A stretch of DNA of 64,000 bases from Gallionellaceae bacterium (GTDB lineage Bacteria > Pseudomonadota > Gammaproteobacteria > Burkholderiales > Thiobacillaceae): contig JAQTLU010000010.1 of assembly GCA_028714735.1 (NCBI GenBank), forward strand, positions 54,981 to 118,980, read 5' to 3'. Position 1 is the first letter of the stretch; each line of letters starts with the position of its first letter. The notes under the pieces are model-generated. The model was not told the origin of the DNA and searched no databases. It saw nothing but the letters and a program-made list of their open reading frames with translations. The position numbers and the translations under genes were made by a program. Shown here in pieces: positions 6,541-16,038 of this stretch.

Positions 6541-9500
6541 TCAAGCATCCCCCCATCACCCTGGACTGGCTTCATGCTAGTCTGGGCTGGAATCGGCCCG
6601 AGCAGGTCCTGCGACCTGACGGTGCAGGCACCGCGAAGTTTGCGACGCTGGTACAAGAAAAGATCGGCCGCGCTTTGGCGAGAGAAACTGAGCACCAGGT
6701 GAGCCGCATCGGTGTCCTTGCTGCGCTGCCGAATGCGGTGAGCACTGAGCCGCCCATCGCCGTCGTAGTTGAGTTCTCACAGCCCGCTTCAGAAGAAACG
6801 CTTTGTGAGCTTCACCGACTGGCGTGGAACTTCTCCCATTGCCCAGCCCTGATCACCATCGAACCCAGCCTCGTACGTGTGTGGACATGCTGCGAGGCTC
6901 CCGTCACTGACCAACGGTTCGCGGATCGTGTTGTGCACACCATGACGGCAGAAGAGCTTGCCGCATCACATGCACAGGCGCGCGAGCGCACTGCGGCGAA
7001 TTCGTTGCACTGGATCAATCTGGTGTCGGGGGTGTTCTTTGCCGAGCACGCTGGGCGTTTTAATCGAGATGGCCGAGCCGACCAACTGCTGCTGAGGAAC
7101 CTGAGGCACATCCGGCAGCTACTTGCGAACATTGGCTTAGATGATGATGACGTCTGCCATGACCTGTTAGCGCGCATCATTTTTGTCCAGTTCTTGTTCG
7201 ACAGAAGGGACGTGGACGGAAACCCTGCCCTTACCGCCTCCAAACTGGCCCGCCTCCATGCTGAGGGTGTGCTGAGCAAGGTACATACGGGCTTAGACAG
7301 CATTCTTTCGAGCTATACGGACGCCTATGCAATTTTCGAATGGCTGAATGAACGCTTCAATGGCGACCTCTTTCCTGGAAAGGGCGATACGCCGCAAGCT
7401 CGGGCCAAGGGATGGGCCGAAGAAAAGCGCATCGTCAACAGGAAGCATCTTTCCCTGCTGGCAGATTTCATCCGGGGCAATGTCGACATGCCATCGGGGC
7501 AGCATTGCCTGTGGCCGCAGTATTCTTTTGACGTCATCCCGCTTGAGTTCATCAGCAGCATCTACGAGACCTTCGTCGACGAACGCGCGGCCGAAGGTGG
7601 CGTGTTCTATACGCCGCCACACCTAGTCGACTTCGTGCTAGACAAGGTGCTGCCATGGGATGGGTCGGACTGGGACCTCAAGGTGCTGGACCCATCGTGT
7701 GGGTCCGGGATCTTTCTCGTCAAGGTCTTTCAGCGCTTGGTCCATCGATGGCGACTGGCCAATCCTGGCCAGACCGTGCGCGCCGAACTGTTGCGACGAT
7801 TGCTGGAGCGCAACCTGATCGGCGTGGATATCGATCCTCACGCGGTGCGCGTTGCATGTTTCAGTCTTTACCTAGCAATGTGCGACGAGATCGAGCCTCG
7901 TCACTACTGGACGCAGGTTGTGTTCCCGAGCATGCGCGATCGCCGGCTGCTTTGCAGCGACTTCTTTGCGGAACAAGTTCCTGGCATCAATACGCAGACA
8001 AACGCAAAGGGCTATGACCTCGTTGTCGGCAATGCACCATGGGGCGAAGATCTCGTCACGACAGAGGCAAAGGCGTGGGCGGCGGCCGACGGACGGAACT
8101 GGACGGTCGCCAACAAGGACATCGGCGGCCTCTTCCTGGCCAAGGCTGCGCAGCTGCTTAAACCAACTGGTCGGGTGGCGATGATCCAGTCTGCGAGCGC
8201 CTTCTTGTTCAACACAAGCCCCAAGGCTTGCGGTTTCCGGAAACAGTTATTCCAGACGCACCGAGTCGAGGAGGTGATCAACCTCGCAGCACTACGGTTC
8301 GACGTATTCAAGCGCAAGTCTCACACGACCAAGACGTCCGTCTCCCCGTCCTGCATCGTGGTGCTGTCTCCCGGAAAGCCTGCGTGGAACGACAGGATCT
8401 CATACGTCAGTCCGAAGCGTCTCAAACCGCTCACCGATGAGTTCACGATTGTGGTCGAACCTCAGGACTGCCGCACATTATATGTCCATGAAGCCCTGAA
8501 CGATCCCACCATCTGGACAGTGCTCATGTGGGGTTCTAACCGCGACCGTGCGCTTCTCAAGAGGCTGATCAGATACCCCACTATCTCTAATCCTGGCGAA
8601 TCGATCGAGGTTCTGACGCGACAAGGCTTCATCTATGGTGACCGCAAAAGAACCCAGCCTGAATTGGAAGGCCGGCCGCTGTTTGATCAAACAACGTTCC
8701 CTCAGGGTTCGCTCATGCACCTGGACACGGACGGGCTGCCCCCAGTGCGCCACATCCGCCTTCACTCCAAGGACTCCACGAGCTTTGCAGCCTTCGAATG
8801 GCCTCAACTTATTCTCAAGAAGGGTTTGCAGAGGGGGCACGCCAGATTCCAGGCGCGCATGGCCAGGTCGAAGACGCAAGCGGCCGCAGTGTTCAATGAC
8901 AACTATGTGTCGATCCATGGACCTTCGACGTTCCTTGAGGCCGCCTGTTTGACAGTGAACAGCTTGTTGGCTGTCTACTTCTTGAAACTCACCAGTGGGC
9001 GGGTTGCCGCCTATCGCCCTGCAGCATTGACCAATGAACTGCTCGGGATCCCGATCTCATATCCTCTGCCACCTCAAACGAAGGAGGCCACAAGCTACGA
9101 GGACATCGATGCGATTGTTTACCGTGCGTTTGCGCTGAAGGACGCGGAACAGGTTTTGGTTGAAGACCTGTGTGACTTGGCGCTCGCTGATCTCCGCGAG
9201 CTCAAGGGGCAATCCAAGGCCAAGGGCCATCTTGTCAAAGAAACCGCCCCATCGGACGCCGCCCTGGAGGACTACTGCACCTACTTCATGCGCGTCCTCA
9301 AGGCGGGGTTTGGCACTGACAAGACCGTGAGCGCGACCATCTTTCACACTGAGGACGCCAAGGCGTTGCCGTATCAGATGGTGTCTATTGAACTTGGTCG
9401 TCCTTCTGCCCGCCCGGTTGATCGGCAGAGGATGACAACCTCAAGCCTTTTGGCCGAATTGGAGCGCCTGGATCTGGGCGGTGGGACAGCGACCGGGTAT

Positions 9501-9692
9501 CGCCTGGGCATCTACACCCAGCGAGTGGTGCGTCTGTATGACGCCAGCAGCGGCATTCCGACGATCATCATCATCAAGCCGAATGTAAATCGTTATTGGA
9601 CAAGGTCTGCGGGCCTGAACGATGCGGACGAGGCTTCACTGGATCTGTTTCGCATGCAGCAGCAGGATGAGCCTGGACAGTCGATCCAATGA
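6537..9692 (+). CDS. Large Eco57I-like N6-adenine DNA methylase (restriction-modification/defence)
   Basis: 1051 aa from a GTG start overlapping the upstream stop. A ~330-residue N-terminal domain precedes the methylase core: FYTPPHLVDFVLDKVL near 355-370, AdoMet-binding motif I LDPSCGSG with D385, then FSLYLAMCDE, and catalytic motif IV NAPWGED at 499-505. The usual N-P-P-[YFW] reads N-A-P-W, an unusual but not clearly inactivating change. The C-terminal half (~600-1051) would hold target recognition. I see no PD-(D/E)xK in its N-terminus, so it is probably not a single-chain type IIG enzyme; the nuclease may be the next gene. It is shorter than typical PglX of BREX, and no other BREX gene is here. 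Confidence 0.8.
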   Translation: MIKHPPITLDWLHASLGWNRPEQVLRPDGAGTAKFATLVQEKIGRALARETEHQVSRIGVLAALPNAVSTEPPIAVVVEFSQPASEETLCELHRLAWNFSHCPALITIEPSLVRVWTCCEAPVTDQRFADRVVHTMTAEELAASHAQARERTAANSLHWINLVSGVFFAEHAGRFNRDGRADQLLLRNLRHIRQLLANIGLDDDDVCHDLLARIIFVQFLFDRRDVDGNPALTASKLARLHAEGVLSKVHTGLDSILSSYTDAYAIFEWLNERFNGDLFPGKGDTPQARAKGWAEEKRIVNRKHLSLLADFIRGNVDMPSGQHCLWPQYSFDVIPLEFISSIYETFVDERAAEGGVFYTPPHLVDFVLDKVLPWDGSDWDLKVLDPSCGSGIFLVKVFQRLVHRWRLANPGQTVRAELLRRLLERNLIGVDIDPHAVRVACFSLYLAMCDEIEPRHYWTQVVFPSMRDRRLLCSDFFAEQVPGINTQTNAKGYDLVVGNAPWGEDLVTTEAKAWAAADGRNWTVANKDIGGLFLAKAAQLLKPTGRVAMIQSASAFLFNTSPKACGFRKQLFQTHRVEEVINLAALRFDVFKRKSHTTKTSVSPSCIVVLSPGKPAWNDRISYVSPKRLKPLTDEFTIVVEPQDCRTLYVHEALNDPTIWTVLMWGSNRDRALLKRLIRYPTISNPGESIEVLTRQGFIYGDRKRTQPELEGRPLFDQTTFPQGSLMHLDTDGLPPVRHIRLHSKDSTSFAAFEWPQLILKKGLQRGHARFQARMARSKTQAAAVFNDNYVSIHGPSTFLEAACLTVNSLLAVYFLKLTSGRVAAYRPAALTNELLGIPISYPLPPQTKEATSYEDIDAIVYRAFALKDAEQVLVEDLCDLALADLRELKGQSKAKGHLVKETAPSDAALEDYCTYFMRVLKAGFGTDKTVSATIFHTEDAKALPYQMVSIELGRPSARPVDRQRMTTSSLLAELERLDLGGGTATGYRLGIYTQRVVRLYDASSGIPTIIIIKPNVNRYWTRSAGLNDADEASLDLFRMQQQDEPGQSIQ

Positions 9693-10333
9693 CGACCACA
9701 CCGGACCCGGCATTTATCGCCTTGGCACGCGCGTGGATGCATGCGCCGACGGACGCACTCCTGGCGCTTGTCTGGACCGCCTACGACGACATGCAGGCGC
9801 GGCCGCCGACAATCGACACACGCGACCTGGAGCGCAGCATCACCCAGCGGTTGGAAGCGCGCATCAACGATGCGATGTCGGGCGACGAGCCGTTCCGTGT
9901 CCAACATGGTCCGTACGAGCACGAGACCATGGCACCGTCGCCAGCGCAGCCTCCCCAGTACGACATCGCGTTTGTGCTGCGATCGGACGAACGCTTGATG
10001 TGGCCGATGGAGGCGAAAGTGCTGGAGACCGCAGGGAGGATTGCGGACTATCTTGAAGACATCAAGGATCAATTCCTGACCTGCAGGTACGCGCCTTTCT
10101 CAGGCTCGGCGGCGATGCTTGGCTACCTGCTGAGCGGGAAGACGTCGGACGCACTCGATGGCATCAGCAAGAAGTTGGGCTGCACGCTGCACGCAGTGAG
10201 TGGCTCATCGTCGACGCGCCCGCACAGGATATCCCATCACGTTCGGGCAGTCCCAGCCGGAAAGCACTACCCCAAAGACTTCACCTGTCACCACCTGATG
10301 CTGGAGTTTTCAGGACTGAAGCGGCACACCTGA
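9689..10333 (+). CDS. Predicted PD-(D/E)xK-type nuclease, partner of the methylase
   Basis: 214 aa, start overlapping the methylase stop by 4 nt (ATGA). I do not recognise the family. The arrangement YDIAFVL (D92) followed by WPMEAKVLE (E108-x-K110) on predicted adjacent strands is the signature of a PD-(D/E)xK nuclease core. A helical N-terminus holds the possible oligomerisation region (LERSITQRLEARINDAMS). Translational coupling to a DNA methylase makes a restriction endonuclease the simplest reading. Alternatives are a non-catalytic recognition subunit or a degenerate nuclease. Confidence 0.55.
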   Translation: MTTTPDPAFIALARAWMHAPTDALLALVWTAYDDMQARPPTIDTRDLERSITQRLEARINDAMSGDEPFRVQHGPYEHETMAPSPAQPPQYDIAFVLRSDERLMWPMEAKVLETAGRIADYLEDIKDQFLTCRYAPFSGSAAMLGYLLSGKTSDALDGISKKLGCTLHAVSGSSSTRPHRISHHVRAVPAGKHYPKDFTCHHLMLEFSGLKRHT

Positions 10334-10963
10334 CCACCACGCGCCACCGGCTCTGGAGCAGTCGAGGATTGCTGATTCCTGCTAGATGCAGCGCATATCG
10401 ACTAGGGAGGATCGCCACTCCAAGCGTGGAGCAAGGCTCGGCGCTTCGAATCGCAGTCAAACAACGTCAAGGCTCATTCAAGAAAGTGCTCGACGTGTTG
10501 GCCGGTATGGCAGACGACGAGCTGCTGCGGCTCCAGGCCCGGGGCGCATACGGGCCCAACCCAACTCGGACCGCTGTCCGATGCGATCAAAGCCACGAGC
10601 GCTGCAGTGAGAACCACAGTGTCGCATGCAGGGCCAACTACTGCGGAGGAATTGGTTGGGCAGCGAGTCAAGCCGGCTGGCGGCGACGCTGTGGAGCAAT
10701 GATGCAAAGAGCGCCGCAGGATCGCCCGCACGAAAGGCTCGAACGGTTAAACCAATTTTAACCACCCCCACCGACATCGTCATTACGGATGCAAGGCTGG
10801 TCTGGCGTCTTTTCAACATGCGCCGGACATACGCATATAACGAATACTAGTAAATATTTGTGCGTACGTGCATCAGTATATTATATTTACGCTTGATGGT
10901 TAAGGCCCATCGCATAACCACGTTTCGCACGAACGCATCCGTTATCCGTAGCAGGAGGTACAT
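10334..10963. other. Intergenic region: decayed small ORF, then AT-rich parA promoter region
   Basis: From about 10440 to 10690 one frame reads FKKVLDVLAGMADDELLRLQARG. A different frame continues GPLSDAIKATSAAVRTTVSH and ends TAEELVGQRVKPAGGDAVEQ-stop, as if a small gene had been broken by a frameshift. From ~10770 the DNA becomes strongly A/T-rich, with TATATTATATTT near 10877 and a TGGTTA/TAACCA inverted repeat at 10897-10920. This probably holds the parA promoter and operators. Confidence 0.35.
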
Positions 10964-11866
10964 GTGGTCATTCTGAGCGTCGTAGGCACCAAAGGTGGCA
11001 TCGGCAAGACAACCCTGACGGCCAATCTTGGCTCACTTGCCGCCGACATGGGGCTGCGTGTGCTCTTGGTCGATGCCGATATCCAGGGATCATTGTCCAA
11101 ATATTACCAGCTTCGAAGGCAAGCACCTGACGGTTTGACATCCGTCGTCCTGAGCGGCCGCGTCGCCGAATCGGCTATCTCGACCACGGTATGGGACAGG
11201 TTGGACATCATCGTGTGCGACGCCCCGCGACGGAAATTCGCCGGCATCGAAACCACCGATCTGGAACAGTTCATCCAGGGCCGCATCGACGCGCCGATGA
11301 TCCTCCGGAAGGCGTTGCGTTCCCCAGTCATCGAAGACAACTACGATCTGGTGTTCATCGATACACCCGGCGCCCAGGGGCCATTGCTGTACACGGCGGC
11401 ATTAGCCGCGCATCGATTGATCTCACCGGTCTTGCCGGAAACGCCAAGTGCGCGCGAATTCCGCACCGGCACGTTCGAGCTGCTGGTCAAGCTCGAAGAA
11501 GCCCAGGCTCTGGGTATCGGTCCCGGCCCCCTGACGGCGGTCATCAACCGGGTCGGACACACCAACGACGCGCGGCAGATCACCCAGGAAATCCGGCAGA
11601 GCTATCTGGAGATGCGCGGCCTGGTCACCGTGGCCGAAACCGCCATTCCGGCCAGCGTGGCCTACAACGAAGCCGCCACGGCGCAACTGCCGGTGCACCG
11701 GCTCAAACGGCGCGAGCGTGGGGTGACACCGTTCGACACCATGCATCGCCTGGTCTGGGAGTTGATCCCATCGCTCAGCGGCGTCTACGCGGGCGGCTTC
11801 TCCGAGGAAGAAGAAATACCTTCGCAAGCCCAGCAACCAGCCCTCGATGAAGCGAACACGGCATGA
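10964..11866 (+). CDS. parA: ParA-family partition ATPase of the ICE
   Basis: 300 aa from a GTG start 5 nt after a strong AGGAGG. The deviant Walker A (KGGIGKTT, residues 10-17) and the Walker B-like VFIDTPGAQG mark a ParA/Soj ATPase; LLVDADIQGS is the A' motif. In SPI-7/PFGI-1 ICEs a soj/parA gene close to the non-integrase end helps keep the excised circle. Its stop overlaps the ParB start (ATGA). In many related ICEs a DnaB-like helicase gene lies between parA and parB; here it is absent. Confidence 0.9.
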   Translation: MVILSVVGTKGGIGKTTLTANLGSLAADMGLRVLLVDADIQGSLSKYYQLRRQAPDGLTSVVLSGRVAESAISTTVWDRLDIIVCDAPRRKFAGIETTDLEQFIQGRIDAPMILRKALRSPVIEDNYDLVFIDTPGAQGPLLYTAALAAHRLISPVLPETPSAREFRTGTFELLVKLEEAQALGIGPGPLTAVINRVGHTNDARQITQEIRQSYLEMRGLVTVAETAIPASVAYNEAATAQLPVHRLKRRERGVTPFDTMHRLVWELIPSLSGVYAGGFSEEEEIPSQAQQPALDEANTA

Positions 11867-13464
11867 GCGCTCAGGACCGGCTCCCTGCTTCAGTGACGGT
11901 TGCGGACGCGGCTCGGAAGGCGCAACAGCGGGATCTGTCGCAACCCAACGGGACGCGGACCATCAGCCCCGTGGACCTTAGGGCCAGGTTGGTCAGGGAA
12001 TCCTTGAATGTCGGCCTGCCGCTCGACAACAGCCACCAACTGGCGATCGACACCGAGAGCCAGATGACCCTGCCGGTGGTGGACATCCTCCATTACGACA
12101 AGAACCCCCGCAAGGCGATCAACGACCAATACGAGGTCATCAAGGAATCCATCCGTTCGACAAAACAACTCACCAGCCCCTTGGTGGTCACCCGCCGGCC
12201 CGGCCAGGAAAAGTACATGGTCGGCAAAGGCGGCAATACCCGCCTGACGGCGCTGCAGGAACTGTTCAGCGAAACCGGCGACGCGGCGTTCCAGTATGTC
12301 GTCGTCACCTACACCCCCTGGGTATCGGAATCCTCCACGTTGTCCGCCCACTTGGTGGAAAACGAGCTGCGCGGCGAGATGATCTTCTGGGACAAGGCCA
12401 AGGCCTACGCCGATCTGAAGCAAATGATCGAATCGGAAACCGGAGGCGCCCTCTCCGCGCGGGCCTTCGAACAGGCCCTGAAGGAACGTGGATTGCCGCT
12501 CGGCAAGACCTCGCTGAGTTATTTCAACTTCGCCGTCACCCATCTGGCGGCCTTGGGCGAGGCCTACAAGTCGCTTTCCAGGCCGGTCGTGTCGGAACTG
12601 CAACCCGCTTTCAATGCCCTGGAACGCCTCTTGAAGCATTCCCAACTAGCCGGAGCCTGGCCCGAGTTGCGCGACCAGGTATTGAAACGAGCCGAACAAA
12701 CTTGGTCGACCACCCGCGCGCTTGAGACAGCCAGGGTGATTGAGCACCTGGAGCACGCCGTGGCCACGAAGCAGGGCGAGACTGTCGAACTCGTGCGTCA
12801 AGCCCGTCAGCTATGCCAGCAGTACCCAAGCGAGGATATCGCCGTGCTTCTGGCCCAGGCCAGGCTACAGACGCAACCCGCCGTAGCGAGCTCCCCTGCC
12901 CTCCCCCCTTCGAACGTTGCCGAGACCAGCGCCGGCAAAGCGAAAAGCCAAGCCACAAAGCGGAACGTTGAAACGGGGCCGATCACAGCGGTACAGAAAC
13001 ACGGGACCGAACTAATCGACGAGATCCAGGACATGGCGACCCGGTTCGCCCGGCTGACAGAATCGGCCGACTGCCTGCGCCTCGCCAGGGATTGGCCCAC
13101 CGGCTTCTACATGGAAGTCCCGGAAAACGACGAGCCCATCGATCTGACTGAAAACGGCGCGGATCGTTACTTCGGCTGGTGGATGCTGGCCATGCTCTCC
13201 GAGCAACTCGATGGCGCCTGGTCCGGGTCGATGCCGGACGATTCCACCTGGCGCCAGGCCCAACGGCAGGAGCGTGGCAGGGACGAGTTCGCCCTTCAAC
13301 ATTACATGGACACGATCCTGGGCATGCCCATCGACCCCCTGTCGCTGGGCAAACGCCTGGCCTCGGCCTCGCCCTCGGTGCCGGTCTGGCTGGAACTGGT
13401 CTCGATACTGCGCACGCTACGCGGGACCGCACCGGAACGCTTCGCGGTGGCGGCGCCAGAATGA
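11863..13464 (+). CDS. ParB-family protein of the ICE (PFGI-1 class)
   Basis: 533 aa. The ParB/Srx-type N-terminal domain is visible: LPVVDILHYDKNPRKAINDQYEVIKESI, a GKGGNTRLTAL box around residue 120-130 (the GxRR-like nucleotide-binding motif) and HLVENELRGEM around 165 (the ENxxR motif). A central HTH-like region and a long helical C-terminus follow. Its length and its position after parA and before a DUF2857 gene match the large ParB-type proteins of integrating conjugative elements. Start overlaps parA; stop overlaps the next gene (ATGA). Confidence 0.85.
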   Translation: MSAQDRLPASVTVADAARKAQQRDLSQPNGTRTISPVDLRARLVRESLNVGLPLDNSHQLAIDTESQMTLPVVDILHYDKNPRKAINDQYEVIKESIRSTKQLTSPLVVTRRPGQEKYMVGKGGNTRLTALQELFSETGDAAFQYVVVTYTPWVSESSTLSAHLVENELRGEMIFWDKAKAYADLKQMIESETGGALSARAFEQALKERGLPLGKTSLSYFNFAVTHLAALGEAYKSLSRPVVSELQPAFNALERLLKHSQLAGAWPELRDQVLKRAEQTWSTTRALETARVIEHLEHAVATKQGETVELVRQARQLCQQYPSEDIAVLLAQARLQTQPAVASSPALPPSNVAETSAGKAKSQATKRNVETGPITAVQKHGTELIDEIQDMATRFARLTESADCLRLARDWPTGFYMEVPENDEPIDLTENGADRYFGWWMLAMLSEQLDGAWSGSMPDDSTWRQAQRQERGRDEFALQHYMDTILGMPIDPLSLGKRLASASPSVPVWLELVSILRTLRGTAPERFAVAAPE

Positions 13465-14018
13465 ACACCTTGCCCGGCCTCCCGCTCTCAGACCCTCGCC
13501 ATGTGGTCGCCCTGCTCCAGCACCTGGTCGACCAGGCCGACCTGGGCGAGAACCTGGAGCAGCTGTTATCGGTGGTCAGCCCCGCCACGTTGGAACAACT
13601 GAAGCGCACACCCACGGTGGAACTGCTGCGGCTTGCGGAACAACGTCCGGCCTTTATTTCGGTGTTCGTCGACGAGTCCCGCTTGTGCCTGGCACGCAAT
13701 CGTCTCCAGCACATGCTGCACCGCAAGGAAGAAACCCTGTGGTTCATCCGGCGAGGCGCGCCTGCGGTGGCCATGCTGGAGTTGTTCGGCATCCCCGATC
13801 GCGAATATCGCCAGCTCAAGCGGATGACCGCGAACGCCTCAAGGCGGGGCCGGGTACGCAAGCTGGATGCCGCGGTCGCTGAGCAGGTATTCCGGTTCTG
13901 GCGTGGCACCCGCGCACTGAGCGACGACCTGACCACCCGCTTTCGCCTGTTGGCCGAACAGTTCTCCGACGTACCCCTGGCGTCGCTCTGGGCCGCTTTC
14001 AAGGAGATCACGACATGA
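13461..14018 (+). CDS. DUF2857-family ICE protein
   Basis: 185 aa, coupled at both ends by ATGA overlaps. It has the features of DUF2857 proteins of SPI-7-type elements: a helical N-terminus, a central FIRRGAPAVAMLELFGIPDREYRQLKRM segment (HTH-like) and a DAAVAEQVFRFWR C-terminal block. The function is not established. The central segment and the location in the partition/replication operon suggest a DNA-binding role. Confidence 0.75.
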   Translation: MNTLPGLPLSDPRHVVALLQHLVDQADLGENLEQLLSVVSPATLEQLKRTPTVELLRLAEQRPAFISVFVDESRLCLARNRLQHMLHRKEETLWFIRRGAPAVAMLELFGIPDREYRQLKRMTANASRRGRVRKLDAAVAEQVFRFWRGTRALSDDLTTRFRLLAEQFSDVPLASLWAAFKEITT

Positions 14019-14449
14019 ATCGACCGCTTGCCCGCCCGTTCCAAGGGGGTTCCCCCACGCAACGCACGATCACCCCCGGTGTCCTGCTGGAACTGTACGA
14101 CGAACCGGTGTCGTTCCACCGCGCATTCGTGGCGATGGGCGGCGGGGTGACCGCCGCCCTCTTCCTCTCCTGCGCCTGCCAGGCAGCGGCCGAACTGCCG
14201 GCCGAGTCTGAGGGATGGATGCGCCTGACCATGACGCAATGGGGCGAGGCGACCTGCTTGACCCGCACCGAACAGGAAAGCGCCCGTCGAAACCTGCGCG
14301 AGCGCGGCCTGATCGAGGAACGCCGTATTGGCATGCCGGCACGCCTGGAAATCCGCGTCGACGTCGTCCGCCTGGTCGAACGGCTGCAAGCGCAAGCCAG
14401 CCGGAAATACCAGGGACTGGACCAGATCGATTACGCCCGTCTCGACTGA
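14015..14449 (+). CDS. Single winged-helix-like module related to the next replication protein
   Basis: 144 aa. It is one copy of a ~95-residue module that occurs twice in the next gene: FHRAFVAMGGGVTAALFLS, then TQWGEATCLTRTEQESARRNLRERGLIEERRIGMPARLEIRVD. The pattern (variable helix, LTR.E.DSAR..L...G, E.R.GMPA...YRVD) is that of a winged-helix DNA-binding fold. It was probably born by duplication from the STY4528-type protein. It overlaps the DUF2857 gene by 4 nt. Molecular function is unknown. Confidence 0.6.
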   Translation: MNRPLARPFQGGSPTQRTITPGVLLELYDEPVSFHRAFVAMGGGVTAALFLSCACQAAAELPAESEGWMRLTMTQWGEATCLTRTEQESARRNLRERGLIEERRIGMPARLEIRVDVVRLVERLQAQASRKYQGLDQIDYARLD

Positions 14450-14485
14450 GATCGATGCCACGATGAGCCCCGATCAGGAGCGTCG

Positions 14486-16015
14486 ATGACGGATACGCCC
14501 CGACCACGCGCGGGAGAGATTGGAGAGTCGACCCACTCGATGGCTCGACTGAACCAGCTACACGAAGCCACGGTATTGCTGGGGCAACGCTGCGTCGCCT
14601 TCCATCCCAAGCTGGTGCTCGTTACCGGCCGCGTCACGGCCGGATTGATGCTCTCCCAGGCCATCTACTGGACGCGCAAGCTGGCCGTCAGCGAATCGGC
14701 CCGGCAAGGCTGGTTCTGGAAAACACGTGAGGAATGGCGCAACGAAACCGGCCTTTCGCGCCGCGAGCAGGATAGCGCCCGACAGGCCCTGAAAGACCTC
14801 GGGCTCTGGTTGGAGAAACGGGTTGGGATGCCGGCCAAGGTCTGGTACCGCGTTGACCTGGACACCTTGGGCTGGCTCCTGGAGCCGACGGGTTATACCG
14901 CGTGGGATTGGCGCAACGACCGGGCGGTCCTGCAACTGCTGGGCCGCCCTTTCCTGTTCTACCGAACCCTGTCCGACATTACCGGCGCCGCCACCTCGGC
15001 GGTGCTGCTGTCGAGTTTCCTGGGGCAGGAACGTACCCGGCTGAAGAATGGCGAGGCGCTGGCCGGTTGGCGGCCCTATCTATTCGATGCCGTGCGGCAA
15101 CAGACCGGGCTGACCCGGCACGAACTGGACAGCGCCCGGTCCGGCCTGCGCCAGTCGGAAGTGCTGGCCGAGCGCCGCCTCGGCATGCCTCCAAGAGTGG
15201 AATGGCAAATCCGATTTGACCGGTTGATCGCCCTGCTCTCGGCTGTCGACAGCCGAACTGAGCCAACCGACACGGAACTGCGCCAACCGGATCAACTGGC
15301 TGGGATCGGCGTGGTTGAGCGATTTTCCGGAAACGGTCCGACCAGTTTGCGGGAATCCGGCAATCCAGCGCGTGGAAACCCGGCAAACCTGAATGCTGGC
15401 AACCTGCGGACTGATTTTCCGGAAACGCACCCACTGGATTTCCGCAATCGTACCGACTGGATTTCCGAAAACGCACCAGCAAGTTGGGCGGATTTCGGCA
15501 CCCCGGATGGGCGCTTACCGGAAAATCTCTATGTATTTAGAACTACAGGTTTTAAGACTACAACACCTACCGAGGTCACCAGAACCGAAGATGCCAGGAC
15601 CGAAACCGGCGGGATACGTGTCCAGCCGGACGGGAGTAGGTGGTTCGAGCAGTTGATCTGGCCCAGGACGCTCCGGCCGGAAGAACGCGAATCCGCCCAG
15701 CGCCTGTTGACCCCGGTATCGGCACAGGCCCAGTTGCTGTTGGACGAACTGGCCGGCCAGTCCCTGAACCACAAGACCATCGAGCAACCGCTGAACTACC
15801 TCTCGGCATTGGTGAGCAAGGCCAGGACGGGCGACTTCATCCCGGCGGCGGCCCTGCGCGAACAGGCACGGCGACAGCGCATCGAGACGGAACGGCAGGC
15901 CATTGCGCCCGCCAAGCCCATCCACCCAGACGAACGGGCTCGGCACATCCAGGCCGGGCTCAATGGCTTGCGCACGTTCATGGCGCAACGGCTGGGCCAA
16001 TCGAGGCCGGGGTGA
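14486..16015 (+). CDS. STY4528-type ICE replication protein with two winged-helix-like modules
   Basis: 509 aa. Residues ~30-135 and ~145-250 are two copies of a winged-helix-like module (TGLSRREQDSARQALKDLG ... EKRVGMPAKVWYRVD and TGLTRHELDSARSGLRQSE ... ERRLGMPPRVEWQIRFD). Then comes a low-complexity Pro/Asn/Thr-rich stretch (to ~345) and a basic helical C-terminus (LRPEERESAQRLLTPVS ... ERARHIQAGLNGLRTFM). Length, position and architecture match the STY4528 family of pathogenicity-island/ICE replication proteins. It likely binds an ICE origin; no biochemical detail can be read from sequence. Confidence 0.75.
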   Translation: MTDTPRPRAGEIGESTHSMARLNQLHEATVLLGQRCVAFHPKLVLVTGRVTAGLMLSQAIYWTRKLAVSESARQGWFWKTREEWRNETGLSRREQDSARQALKDLGLWLEKRVGMPAKVWYRVDLDTLGWLLEPTGYTAWDWRNDRAVLQLLGRPFLFYRTLSDITGAATSAVLLSSFLGQERTRLKNGEALAGWRPYLFDAVRQQTGLTRHELDSARSGLRQSEVLAERRLGMPPRVEWQIRFDRLIALLSAVDSRTEPTDTELRQPDQLAGIGVVERFSGNGPTSLRESGNPARGNPANLNAGNLRTDFPETHPLDFRNRTDWISENAPASWADFGTPDGRLPENLYVFRTTGFKTTTPTEVTRTEDARTETGGIRVQPDGSRWFEQLIWPRTLRPEERESAQRLLTPVSAQAQLLLDELAGQSLNHKTIEQPLNYLSALVSKARTGDFIPAAALREQARRQRIETERQAIAPAKPIHPDERARHIQAGLNGLRTFMAQRLGQSRPG

Positions 16016-16038
16016 GGTGTGGCAAATGATGGCTGGGG

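Noticed and set aside
6250..10333. BREX system (PglX)
   Set aside because: The methylase is shorter than usual PglX and none of brxA, brxB, brxC, pglZ or brxL is nearby.
12983..14461. 492-aa minus-strand ORF opposite parB/DUF2857
   Set aside because: Antisense shadow in GC-rich DNA: extreme Arg/Ser/Pro content, and the plus-strand genes are clearly real and tightly coupled.
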